Positions 41,854-50,341 of a stretch of DNA of 64,000 nt are shown piece by piece. The DNA is from Pseudoxanthomonas dokdonensis (GTDB lineage: Bacteria; Pseudomonadota; Gammaproteobacteria; Xanthomonadales; Xanthomonadaceae): positions 62,001 through 126,000 of the forward strand of contig NZ_LDJL01000005.1 in the NCBI RefSeq assembly GCF_001431405.1, read 5' to 3'. Position 1 is the first letter of the stretch, and every line of letters begins with the position of its first letter. The translations under genes were made by a program, and so were the position numbers. The notes beneath the pieces are model-generated. The model worked only from the letters and a program-made list of their open reading frames with translations, was not told the DNA's origin and ran no database searches.

Positions 41854-42473
41854 GCAGAATCGCTCCGGTCCTGCATTGCGCGCAACCGTGCCTTCTCGGC
41901 CTCGTCGACGGCGAGGGCGGCCACGGCCTGTTCCCAGGACTCTTGTCTGACCATGGTCGGCTTGTCCGCAGCCCTGTAGCTGCGGTGCAAGGCCAGTTGG
42001 GGCCCCAAGGCCTCCACGAGCCCGTCCACACCGATTTTCAAGAACTGCGCCAGGCGCACGAACACCACGCGCGGCGTATCGATGATCGCCTGCGTCAGAA
42101 CCTTGTGGAGGAGCACGGTCGAGCCCAGGTCGACTGCCTGGGCCGCGGTCTGGAGGCGCTGCCCGGCCAACGAACGCACCGCCTGGCGGACGGCGTCGGC
42201 ATCGGCGCGGGCGGGTGGCGCGCCGTACAGCAAGTTGAGCACGTGGCTTTGCAGGCGCATCACGGACGCGTCGGAAACCTCCAGCTCGGACTCGGCTACG
42301 TCGGGCAGCGCGGCTTGTGCCGCCTGCAGGGCCGCGAACTCCAAGATCTCCTCGCGGTACTCCGCATGCGCCTGGCAGGTCTGGACGATCATCTCGGGTG
42401 TCGGCGCGTCGTCTCGCAGGAACAGCGCATCCAACACGTCCTCGAGCGAAGGCCTACGGTTGGGCGAAGTCAT
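41850..42473 (-). CDS. 207-residue helical protein between sigma factor and helicase
   Basis: Not recognised. All-helical, with EEILEFAALQAAQAALPDVAESELEVSDASVMRLQSHVLNLLYG and an Arg/Ala-rich mid part. The first residues (RRPSLEDVLDALFLRDDAPTPEMIVQTCQAH) look like a small helical bundle. It overlaps both neighbours: ATGA with the sigma-like gene and ATGA with the helicase. By position it could act as anti-sigma factor or as an antitoxin-like partner cut by the ImmA domain. Confidence 0.7.
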   Translation of the reverse strand: MTSPNRRPSLEDVLDALFLRDDAPTPEMIVQTCQAHAEYREEILEFAALQAAQAALPDVAESELEVSDASVMRLQSHVLNLLYGAPPARADADAVRQAVRSLAGQRLQTAAQAVDLGSTVLLHKVLTQAIIDTPRVVFVRLAQFLKIGVDGLVEALGPQLALHRSYRAADKPTMVRQESWEQAVAALAVDEAEKARLRAMQDRSDSA

Positions 42474-43216
42474 ACATTGAACTCCTTCTTCATCTTGGCT
42501 TCGATGCTGCGCTTGTGGTTGTTGACCATGCGCGGGGTGACGCCCAGCGCAGCGGCGATGTCCTTGATCTTCAACTCCTCGCGCCACAGCATCACGAAGA
42601 CCGAGTATTCGTTACGGGTGAGCAGGACGTGCAGTCGCGCGTGCACCTGGTGGAACTGCAGTGCGTGGCCCAGCGCCCGGTCCGGCGTCGCATCGTCGCG
42701 CAAGGTAGCGTCGGTATCCTCGACGTCATTATCCTCGCCCGGTGACGCCATCTCGTCGTCGACCTCGGCGTCGTCGTGCCCGGCCTGATGCCATTCCTCG
42801 AGGCTGTCCATCCTCTGGCGGCACTGGGCCAGCAAGGCGCGCAGGAACGAAATTGCCTTGTTCTCGAAGAACACTCCGAACCGACGCGCAGCGAACTCGG
42901 CATTCTTTCCACTGAGCAGGCGTTCCCACACATATCCGGCCAAGTCCTGGGCGGCCTCTTCGTAGTCGGAGAAGTGTTGCGGAACCAGCGTGTTCTTCCT
43001 GGCGAACGCCAACGCCCGCTTCAGCAGACGTCGGGACAGTTCGCTGCTATACAGGCCGACGCGGGCGGTGTCGCCTGCCGTTCGCGCAGCCACGAACAGC
43101 TGTACAAGCCGTTCTTCGCTGACGAACTGCGAGTCGTTCCAGTCGACGCAGCTCAGGCGTTCAACCAGGTCCGGGTCAGCCAAATTTTCTAAATCTTCAG
43201 GTTCGGGTGCGTCCAT
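42470..43216 (-). CDS. sigma-70-like regulator with LuxR-type HTH
   Basis: 248 residues from ATG 43216. The central region (KRALAFARKNTLVPQHFSDYEEAAQDLAGYVWERLLSGK...NKAISFLRALLAQCRQRM) resembles sigma-70 region 2. An acidic linker (EVDDEMASPGEDNDVEDTD) follows. The C-terminal region LTRNEYSVFVMLWREELKIKDIAAALGVTPRMVNNHKRSIEAKMKK is a clear region-4/LuxR-like helix-turn-helix. First gene of the operon that leads into the helicase and probably the ubiquitin-like genes, so it may control them. Confidence 0.75.
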   Translation of the reverse strand: MDAPEPEDLENLADPDLVERLSCVDWNDSQFVSEERLVQLFVAARTAGDTARVGLYSSELSRRLLKRALAFARKNTLVPQHFSDYEEAAQDLAGYVWERLLSGKNAEFAARRFGVFFENKAISFLRALLAQCRQRMDSLEEWHQAGHDDAEVDDEMASPGEDNDVEDTDATLRDDATPDRALGHALQFHQVHARLHVLLTRNEYSVFVMLWREELKIKDIAAALGVTPRMVNNHKRSIEAKMKKEFNV

Positions 43217-43405
43217 CTTTGGTTTCCATGGTCGGGGGACACTCTCCGCCACCGTGGCGAGCATCCCTCTAGTGCAAGTCGCAACTCCCCACAGAAATCG
43301 GAAACAACCATTTGCTCGCCGATTTCGATGCCCCCCAGCAACCGGCAAACGGTCCGAGCGGCCGGGGCGGGCGGGCGGCGCCGCCCACCCGGCGGGGGAC
43401 TCCGG

Positions 43406-43657
43406 CTACTTGCGCTTGCCGGGCCGTTGCGTGAGCACGCTGCCGGCCAAGGCCTTGGTGCCGGCGCTGGTGCGTCCGTCATTGAGGGCATTGGCCGCAG
43501 TGCGGGCCGTGGTCGCCGAGGAAACCTTGCGGGTGCCGGACTGGGCGAGGGCGCTGCCCGCCAGACTCTTGGCGGTTTTGCTGGCGCTACTGTCGCGCAA
43601 CACCGAGGACGCCGTGCGCGTCACCTTCGGACCCGAGGACTCGTGCTTCTTGGCCAT
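43406..43657 (-). CDS. small basic protein with internal repeat
   Basis: 83 residues, Lys/Ser/Ala/Thr-rich. It contains two versions of a unit, SASKTAKSLAGSALAQ and SAGTKALAGSVLTQ, separated by about 33 residues. Small proteins of this 'KTAKSLAGSAL' type occur in many mobile and defence loci without assigned function. Ends in basic RPGKRK. Same strand as the protease operon, 67 bases after it. Confidence 0.6.
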   Translation of the reverse strand: MAKKHESSGPKVTRTASSVLRDSSASKTAKSLAGSALAQSGTRKVSSATTARTAANALNDGRTSAGTKALAGSVLTQRPGKRK

Positions 43658-43724
43658 GCGGCTTCTCCGTCGGGGCGAAGGGGATGCGGCGGGCTGCCCC
43701 GGAGGCCCGCGGCATGTGTTTGCG

Positions 43725-45923
43725 CTAGCGTCGGCCGTCCACCGGCACCAGGACCTCGACCGGCAGCGTCTGCAGGACCGGAAATTCCGCCTGGACCCGC
43801 GCCATCAGATCGACCACGCCGGGCGCTTGCAGCGTCACGATCAGGGCGTAGGGCATCGGCACCGCATCCTCCCAACGCACCGCCTCGCTCTCGTCGCGCA
43901 CCTGGTAGTTGATGTGGAAGTAGGGCGCGTCGAGTTCGGCCGCATCTACCGTGCACGCGTTGTTCAGCACCGTGTCCCAGCGCATCGCGTCCCGGCGCAG
44001 TTCCTCCTCGGACTTGTACATGCCGCTACCGAACAGCGGCAGGCTCTGGCCGGGCGCCTTGTAACAGCGCACCCACAACCCCGCTCGGGTGTAGTTGATC
44101 GCGTGGGCGGAGTCCACTGGGGCGCGATAACAGAACGTCGCGCCGATGCGCACACGGGTGCCCGCCGGCAGCCCATGAGGCACCGGGATCACCGCCTTTT
44201 GCGGATGGCCGGGATGGGTGATGCCTTGGTAGACAACGCGCACAACATCGAGCGGGGTGTGCACGATGGCGTCCGGGTCCAGCGGAATGCGGCCCCAGCC
44301 CACATCGGTGCGCTTGTGACCCCGCCGGTATTCGGCGGCATTGATCAGCAGGGCCTGCAACGTAATCGGATCGAAGCGCGATTGGCTCAGCACGTCCACA
44401 CCGACCGCCGTGCGCAAGGCTAGGGGACTGGCGAAGCTGGTACCACCCACCGCTACCACGCCGCCCGCCAGCGGGCTATACACGGGCATGGGCTCGGCGT
44501 GGGAACCGCCGAAGGCGAGCACGTCCGGTTTCACGAATCCAGGGCTGCGGCCGGGTCCGATGGCGCTGTACGGAGCGCGGTTCCACTTGGGGTGGCGCGT
44601 ATCCGCGGCGCCGATGGCGAACAGATTCACGGCATCGCCGGGCGGCTGGATGCGACCGAGCTCGCCGACCAGCGCGCCATTGTTGCCCACCGCCGCCGTG
44701 CACAGTGTGCGTCCGTCCGCCAGTTCGGTGTCCAGCCGCGAAGTCCACTCGTGGATGTCATCGTCGAAGAAGGTCGCCACCGGCCCCAGACTGATGTTGG
44801 CGAAGCGATATGGACGGTCGGCTGTGCGCGCAATGCGCAAGGCGGTGACGATGCGGTCGAGCACATCCAAGGCCTGTTCGGGGCTGTCGTTGGTCGGCAA
44901 CACGCGGTGGTGCTCGACCATCCACGGCGGTGCGGGCAACGCCGTATGCGACGGATCGACGGGGCCGAACAGCAGGGCGGAGGTGACGTTGACCCCATGG
45001 GCCAGATCCGCGACCGTCGCCGGCGGCAAGCCGGATGCGGCCAGCTCCACCACATGGGCACCAAAGGCGTTCTGCGTGCCGCCGTCGAACACGGCCACGC
45101 GTGGACCCGCTGCGGTGAGCCGCGACGCCGGCAGCCCCAAGGCCGGAAACTTGCGCGTCATCGCCGCGGAGAGGTCGAGCTCCTCGCGTAGGCGCGGCAT
45201 CGAGCGCAGCAGGCGAACCCGCTCGAAGCGCGCCAGCTCGGGCACGCGGGCCGCCGGCAGCTGGACGGCGACGAAGGCCAAGCCTGGCACGAAACGGAAG
45301 CCGCGCGCACTGATCTCGCCGCCCAGCTGCAACGCCAATGTTTGAAAAGCAGTCAGGATGTCGCCATCGTGCTCCCCGGCGTGCAGTGTGACGTGCACGA
45401 AATCCGGCCAGGGGGTTTCCGGATCCAAGCGCAACTTGTTCTCACAGGCGTATGCAAGAACCGATTCGATGTGGGTGAACTCTTCCTGGCGGCCCTTGCC
45501 GATGGCCGGATCATCGAGCTGGCGATCCATCGCTTCGAACCCTTCCGGCGTGCCCGCCACCAAGATCTCGGCCGTGTCCTGCGGGCCTTGCTTGCCCCTT
45601 TGGCTGACACGCGGCGTGACTTGCGTGGCGCGGGAGCCCAGCACGGTTAGGCCCGCGTCGCGCAGGATATGGGCAGGGAAATGGGACTTGGCCAGAAAGG
45701 TCGGGTGCAGCATCAGCCGCGCGGTGATCTCGCCCCGGGGCGAGTACTCAGGCGGCACCACCCGCGCGGCCCGGGCCACCGCTGCGAGCTGGGGGCGCAG
45801 GGCCTCGCGCGTCTGCGCAATGTCGTACGGGTGCCACTTCGGGCCACCGTTCGTCGGCCACGCCAGGTCGCCAATGAGGGCCTGGCCATTGGCGATCAGT
45901 GTGTTGCGCGGAGTAGCGGCCAT
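43725..45923 (-). CDS. subtilisin-like (S8) serine protease paired with AAA ATPase
   Basis: 732 residues, no signal peptide, hence cytoplasmic. Catalytic triad in the order D280 (AVFDGGTQ), H309 (LAHGVNVTSALLFG) and S496 (GGTSFASPLA). A ~270-residue N-terminal part precedes the protease domain and a beta-rich C-terminal domain follows it. Encoded 10 bases after the AAA ATPase. AAA/subtilase gene pairs are recurrent in bacterial conflict islands, where the ATPase probably restrains or triggers the protease. Substrate unknown. Confidence 0.88.
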   Translation of the reverse strand: MAATPRNTLIANGQALIGDLAWPTNGGPKWHPYDIAQTREALRPQLAAVARAARVVPPEYSPRGEITARLMLHPTFLAKSHFPAHILRDAGLTVLGSRATQVTPRVSQRGKQGPQDTAEILVAGTPEGFEAMDRQLDDPAIGKGRQEEFTHIESVLAYACENKLRLDPETPWPDFVHVTLHAGEHDGDILTAFQTLALQLGGEISARGFRFVPGLAFVAVQLPAARVPELARFERVRLLRSMPRLREELDLSAAMTRKFPALGLPASRLTAAGPRVAVFDGGTQNAFGAHVVELAASGLPPATVADLAHGVNVTSALLFGPVDPSHTALPAPPWMVEHHRVLPTNDSPEQALDVLDRIVTALRIARTADRPYRFANISLGPVATFFDDDIHEWTSRLDTELADGRTLCTAAVGNNGALVGELGRIQPPGDAVNLFAIGAADTRHPKWNRAPYSAIGPGRSPGFVKPDVLAFGGSHAEPMPVYSPLAGGVVAVGGTSFASPLALRTAVGVDVLSQSRFDPITLQALLINAAEYRRGHKRTDVGWGRIPLDPDAIVHTPLDVVRVVYQGITHPGHPQKAVIPVPHGLPAGTRVRIGATFCYRAPVDSAHAINYTRAGLWVRCYKAPGQSLPLFGSGMYKSEEELRRDAMRWDTVLNNACTVDAAELDAPYFHINYQVRDESEAVRWEDAVPMPYALIVTLQAPGVVDLMARVQAEFPVLQTLPVEVLVPVDGRR

Positions 45924-45933
45924 ACATGCGCTC

Positions 45934-47025
45934 CTATTTGTTCAACCAGCGCGAGACGGTGGCGGCGCTCACCCCGACCTGCTTGGCGATGGCGCGCATG
46001 GACAGGCCGTCGGCGTGCAGGCGCATGACCTGCAGCAAACGGTCGCGTTCGGACCGATCAGTCGCGCCGGGCAGGGCCAAGCGCATCAGCACCTCGTCGA
46101 GTTCGCCGCCGCCCAAGGCGATTTCACGGCGCGCCCTCATCACCAGACGGCTGGCGTCCGACAGCGGCTTGCCGGCCAGGGCCGGCGCCATCTGCCGAGC
46201 TACGGCGTGGCCGGCGCCCAGTTTGGAGAGCAGCGTCTCCACCTGGCGCGCCGTGCTTTCCGGGAACCGAAGCCACAGATCGAAGCGCCGAAACACCGCG
46301 CGATCAAGCAACTCCTCGTGATTGGTCGCGGCCACCAGCAACGAGGTTCCCGGCCATTCATCGATGGCTTGCAGCAGCACGTTGACCACGCGCTTGAGCT
46401 CGCCCACGTCTTGGCCGTCGTCGCGACGCTTGGCCAAGGCATCAAACTCGTCGAGCAAGAGCACGCACGGCTGTGCCTTGGCATGGGCGAGCACGCGAGT
46501 GAGGTTGGCGCCGGTCTTGCCAAGCAGACTGTTGACGGCCGCGGCCAGGTTGAGCGTGATCAGCGGGTAGTGCAGTTGCTCGGCCACGTACGTTGCGGCC
46601 AAGGTCTTGCCGACCCCCGGGGGACCGGACAGCAGCAACGTACCCGATGGCGATAAGCCCGCCTCGCGCAGGCGATCGGCGTTCTGCCATTCGCGCACGA
46701 GGCCGTCGAGCGACTCTTCCACCGCGGGCGGCCAGACCGGCGTGTGTTCGACGAAAGCGGGAAACTGCACCGTGGACAGGGCTAGGTTGCTGTCCAGGTC
46801 GACCGGGCTGACTAGGGCCTGTTGCGCGGCAGCGTCGCGGGCGAGCGTGAGACGGGAGCTGTTCGCTTCGGTCAGCGCCTTGGCCAGCAGCGGGGCCAAG
46901 GCGGACTTCTCCCGACGCAAGCGTGCGATCAATCGGCTCAGGCGCAGTTGGAAGGCCGGGGCGTTGCCCGCGCAGCCCTCCCGCACCAGTGCCAACCACT
47001 CCGCCTCGGAAGATGGTGCTGTCAT
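45934..47025 (-). CDS. AAA+ ATPase with C-terminal HTH, partner of the S8 protease
   Basis: 363 residues from ATG 47025. Walker A GPPGVGKT (134-141), Walker B LLLDEFDA (D192, E193), sensor 1 VAATNHEEL, and arginine finger region FRRFDLWLRF. The last 25 residues form a helix-turn-helix (SMRAIAKQVGVSAATVSRWLNK), so the ATPase may also bind DNA. N-terminal helical domain (SRLIARLRREKSALAPLLAKALT). TGTTGCA repeats just upstream fit autoregulation by this HTH. Confidence 0.85.
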   Translation of the reverse strand: MTAPSSEAEWLALVREGCAGNAPAFQLRLSRLIARLRREKSALAPLLAKALTEANSSRLTLARDAAAQQALVSPVDLDSNLALSTVQFPAFVEHTPVWPPAVEESLDGLVREWQNADRLREAGLSPSGTLLLSGPPGVGKTLAATYVAEQLHYPLITLNLAAAVNSLLGKTGANLTRVLAHAKAQPCVLLLDEFDALAKRRDDGQDVGELKRVVNVLLQAIDEWPGTSLLVAATNHEELLDRAVFRRFDLWLRFPESTARQVETLLSKLGAGHAVARQMAPALAGKPLSDASRLVMRARREIALGGGELDEVLMRLALPGATDRSERDRLLQVMRLHADGLSMRAIAKQVGVSAATVSRWLNK

Positions 47026-47250
47026 GATTGCCCCAATGTTGCACGTGTTGCATAGTGTTGCACAGAAACTTGCAACAGCACAAGTGGGTTCGCGGGCAGG
47101 GGGGCTGCGTCCGTACACGCCAGTCGGCCTCTAGGTTTATGGCTTTATGGCTGCGCGAACGACGCGCTGGTGGCTCATGGCGCCGCCCTTGGGGCTTCCT
47201 GCCGGCTGGCATCTTCGAATTACGCAGCAGTATCTGTCGCGGCAGCGAGG
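47026..47250. other. 225-base promoter region of the AAA/subtilase operon
   Basis: Between the AAA gene start and the stop of the preceding minus-strand gene. Holds the TGTTGCA repeats annotated below; otherwise no feature. Confidence 0.5.
47037..47077. promoter_or_regulatory. TGTTGCA operator array upstream of the AAA ATPase
   Basis: Three direct TGTTGCA units at 47037, 47046 and 47056 (9 and 10 bases apart, about one helical turn) and one inverted unit TGCAACA at 47071. The first is 12 bases upstream of the AAA start codon, so a protein bound here would block transcription or translation start. Confidence 0.7.
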
Positions 47251-48630
47251 CTAGGGGGCCTCAACATCCTCAGAAATGAAAATCTGCGTCCAGGAGGCCA
47301 ACGGTTGCACGAGGTCGCCCGCCTGGACGGAACTGATGTTGCCGTCGGCCTGCAGGTAATGGTGCACGGCCGCCGGAAAATGCTCCGGGTTGAGCGGAAT
47401 TGCCGCACGTGGGTTGTGAAAAACGTCCAGGCCTTCGGTCCACGATTCGGCATAGTCCGGATCGTCGACGCGCACTGCGAACGGGATCGGTTCGGCCGCG
47501 TCTGGGTCGGGGTTCCAGACGGTGCCGTGGCGAATCATCCGTACCCGCCGGGAGCCGAAACCGGCTACGTAGCCTATCCGGTTGAACTTCGGCAGTGTCG
47601 CGCCGCTATTGAAGATTACGGCGCTCACATGCTCGGCCCCAGGCAGATCGAAAAATCCTGACGCCGCCCTCCTGTCGCGCCAACGATGCTCTTCCAACTT
47701 CGTCGCCACAACGACGAGCCTTCCGTCCGCGTCGTGGTGCGCATTGTGCTCGTATGCGTACAGGTAGTTGATCAGCCCGCCGCGCGCGAATGTCATCGCC
47801 GCCGGCGCGTGGAAGTCCTGAATGACGAACACCAACGGCTTGCCGGCGACATGCGGCAGGTCCCAGTAAGCCTTGCGGAGCTTTTTCTTCAGCGCAGCGG
47901 CGAACTTGATTGCGATGTAGTGCTTGAGGTAGGCGAGCCGCTCGTCCTCGGTCGTGATTTCCGGTGGTGGCTGCAGATTGCCCTGACTGTCCTGGGTCGG
48001 ATTGACGCTAGTGACTTCCACCGCGATCGTGCCGAGGATATCCCGGGCGAGGAAGTCGGGCGCCTCATGCTCGCGCGTGAGCAAAAAGCTGTTCTCGACG
48101 AGCATTGCGTATGTATAGAGCTCGAGCAGTCGCGCGTCGAAGGCACCGGTCTGAAACTGCTCGATGAAGTTGCCATCGACGTCCTCGTACCAGCGCATCA
48201 TCGCCTCGACGATGGCGCGTGCCGGGCTGAATCCTTCTTTGTCCAAGAGTGTGGCGAAGCTCGGATGCAGGCGCTCGCGCGCCACCTCGAGCCGGAAGAA
48301 ATTCACCGGCGCGGGCCCTTCGTCGCCTTGGCCACGTTCGGCCTCAAGGCGGGTCAACAACGCTGGGGCTCCGGCCACGAGCGCGGCAGCGGCGGCCTCG
48401 GCGGTATCGAAGAAGGCGTCGGTCTGGCTGATCTGGCGGAACCGCCTGACGCGATCCTGAGCCAAATAAATGCCGAGGAAGTCGCCGTCGGTGCGGTCAC
48501 GCACTATCACCCCAAGCAGCTGCCCGTCGGCCGATTCGAACCAGGCGACCTCGTCCAGAATCCACATGGTCGGGCCGAAGCGGCACCACGCCGCCAACGC
48601 ATTGAATCTGGGCAGGGAAATTGGGTGCAT
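47251..48630 (-). CDS. hypothetical protein with PD-(D/E)x-like region
   Basis: 459 residues from ATG 48630. N-terminal 150 residues: WFESADGQLLGVIVRDRTDGDFLGIYLAQD, with an Ig-like/beta character. Middle: EAPDFLARDILGTIAVEVTSVN, which resembles PD...(E)xT of restriction-like folds but with Thr where Lys is usual. C-terminal LVFVIQDFHAPAAMTFARGGLINYLYAYEHN. No family name is given with confidence. Followed on the same strand by the AAA/subtilase operon, preceded by the SEC-C protein. Part of the defence-like cluster. Confidence 0.68.
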   Translation of the reverse strand: MHPISLPRFNALAAWCRFGPTMWILDEVAWFESADGQLLGVIVRDRTDGDFLGIYLAQDRVRRFRQISQTDAFFDTAEAAAAALVAGAPALLTRLEAERGQGDEGPAPVNFFRLEVARERLHPSFATLLDKEGFSPARAIVEAMMRWYEDVDGNFIEQFQTGAFDARLLELYTYAMLVENSFLLTREHEAPDFLARDILGTIAVEVTSVNPTQDSQGNLQPPPEITTEDERLAYLKHYIAIKFAAALKKKLRKAYWDLPHVAGKPLVFVIQDFHAPAAMTFARGGLINYLYAYEHNAHHDADGRLVVVATKLEEHRWRDRRAASGFFDLPGAEHVSAVIFNSGATLPKFNRIGYVAGFGSRRVRMIRHGTVWNPDPDAAEPIPFAVRVDDPDYAESWTEGLDVFHNPRAAIPLNPEHFPAAVHHYLQADGNISSVQAGDLVQPLASWTQIFISEDVEAP

Positions 48631-48670
48631 GTCACAAGGATACCGGGCGGGAGCGCTGCCGGCGCACGGA

Positions 48671-50128
48671 TCATGCGCCGTGGCACTTCTTGTGCTTCTT
48701 GCCTGATCCACAGGGGCACGGTTCATTGCGCCCGACCTTTTTCCTGACGAAAGCCGCCTTCGGCGGAACAAACTGGGTGACTGTCTGTTCGTATTGTTGA
48801 AGCTGCGGTGTGTCGAAAAAGCGCCAATCCCTATTGAGCGTCTGGTAGTGATCGCGAAGGTCGTCCGGCCATGGCTCGCAGGGCATGAGGATGAAGTCTT
48901 CGGAGTTGGTGCCCCCAGCGAACTTCGGCGCATCCATGCCGATGCCGATCACCTTATGCAGCTGCGGGAACTTGTTGCGCGCCGCGCCGCACGCGATCTC
49001 GAGCAACGTGCGTCTCTTGTCGAGATAATCGGGCTGCGCGCGGATCGCCTCGGGCACGCGCAACTGGAAGAAGACGTAGCCGACCTCCGGAAAGAACGAC
49101 GGCATCAGGGACACGTGACGTGTCGACCCGCCGGTGTCGGGGAAGTTGATGACGGCATCGCGAATCTTGCTCGACAGGGCGCGTCGCACGAACCTAGGTT
49201 CCTTCACCATCTCTACGATGGCGCTCTGGCCGCGAAGCAGATCGGCGTTGCCGCCCAGGGTGCCGTCCAGAAGGTTCTGGCAGGTGCGCAGGATCAGCTC
49301 GTCCCAGAAGTAGGAGACCTCGTCTTCGCGCTTGGTGTTCTGGTACAGCGCCGAACTCACGAAGCCGTGCCATTCGCCTTCGCCGATCATCACCCCGGTG
49401 ACCGGCTCGTCGGAGCCGATCCTGTGCAGGTTCGTCGCCTGGTCGAAGTTGAGCAGGTAGTGTCCGAGCAGGTCCTCTTCGCCGCAGTAGGCCAGCACGT
49501 CGAATCGTCGGATGGCGCGCACCTTCTCGTCGAGGTAGCGCGAGAAGTCGCTAATTGTATCGAGCTCGCCCAGAACGATCGGGAGGTTGTGGCTGTCGAA
49601 CAGGTGCACCGGATCCTGCCGATCCAGGTCGACGTGGAAGCGGCGGGGTGCGCAGCCCTTGTCCAGACCGCAGTAGGTGATGGCCAAGCTGCCGTAGATG
49701 TTCTGCTCGGAGCTGCGCGCGCAAGCGTCCTTGGCGCCGTGCGCCACCACGATCTTGTGGACGGTGGCCACCGGGTTGACCGACAACGGGAACGGCACGG
49801 TCTGCTTGGCATCCAGGTAAATGGGGCGGCCGCTGCGCAGATAGCGCTCGGCGCCGTGGGCCGTGATGATCTGGCGATCGATCGCGCGCCGCTTCCAGCG
49901 GTCCCAGGCGATCAGGGGATCGGCGTCGGGGGTCTCCGCATAGGCCTTCTCGCGATCGAAGAAGACAAAGATATGGTCACCAAACACCGCTAGGACGTCG
50001 CACAGCTCCTTGCCGTCGTCCTTATACGGGTTGGGGTAGGTCCACAACTTCAGAAAGGAGCGTTCGCAGAAGTCCGCGAGCATGCGCTCGGTGTAAGTAA
50101 CCCCCGCGGACTTGTGGCCGGCCTCCAT
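48671..50128 (-). CDS. SEC-C protein with N-terminal nuclease-like domain
   Basis: 485 residues from ATG 50128. N-terminus TYTERMLADFCERSFLKLWTYPNPY..GKELCDVLAVFGDHIFVFFDREKAY has the E...D...(D/E)xK pattern of a PD-(D/E)XK-type nuclease (ELCDV, FFDREK). The C-terminal SEC-C zinc motif CPCGSGKKHKKCHG, as in SecA's tail, probably mediates protein or ribosome contacts. Middle region not recognised. Probably an effector with the 459-aa protein downstream (40 bases). Confidence 0.75.
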   Translation of the reverse strand: MEAGHKSAGVTYTERMLADFCERSFLKLWTYPNPYKDDGKELCDVLAVFGDHIFVFFDREKAYAETPDADPLIAWDRWKRRAIDRQIITAHGAERYLRSGRPIYLDAKQTVPFPLSVNPVATVHKIVVAHGAKDACARSSEQNIYGSLAITYCGLDKGCAPRRFHVDLDRQDPVHLFDSHNLPIVLGELDTISDFSRYLDEKVRAIRRFDVLAYCGEEDLLGHYLLNFDQATNLHRIGSDEPVTGVMIGEGEWHGFVSSALYQNTKREDEVSYFWDELILRTCQNLLDGTLGGNADLLRGQSAIVEMVKEPRFVRRALSSKIRDAVINFPDTGGSTRHVSLMPSFFPEVGYVFFQLRVPEAIRAQPDYLDKRRTLLEIACGAARNKFPQLHKVIGIGMDAPKFAGGTNSEDFILMPCEPWPDDLRDHYQTLNRDWRFFDTPQLQQYEQTVTQFVPPKAAFVRKKVGRNEPCPCGSGKKHKKCHGA

Positions 50129-50159
50129 GCGAAACACTCCTGGACGGGAACGATGCAGC

Positions 50160-50325
50160 CTAGCAGGCGGGCACTGCATCGCCGTCGAGCAAGCGGGCCG
50201 CGGGGTTGTGGGTGATCTCGCCGGCCTGGAAGTAACCGATCGCCTGCGCCACCGAGCGGTGCTCGGTGAACGCCATCAAGTCGGGAATGGCGACGCCTCG
50301 CCTGCCGCCTTCGGTGATAACTACC
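50160..50325 (-). pseudogene. C-terminal fragment of a second tyrosine recombinase
   Basis: Read leftwards: TEGGRRGVAIPDLMAFTEHR, then SVAQAIGYFQAGEITHNPAARLLDGDAVPAC and a TAG stop. This matches the end of the intact integrase next door (TEASRQGVALPAIMQLTEHR...VIGYFQTGGAAANPAARLLEG), with the TEHR and catalytic Tyr (IGYFQ) retained. It has no start and differs too much to be a recent duplicate. A remnant of a related element that integrated at the same place. Confidence 0.85.
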
Positions 50326-50341
50326 CGCGCCCATAGTCCGG

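Noticed and set aside
43350..43400. GC-rich inverted repeat (GGGCGGCGCCGCCC) that could be a terminator
   Set aside because: There is no T run after it on either strand, so I could not call it a terminator.
48794..49993. A 399-codon plus-strand frame opposite the SEC-C protein
   Set aside because: The minus-strand protein has a SEC-C motif and an ordered N-terminal domain; the plus-strand frame is a GC-rich shadow.
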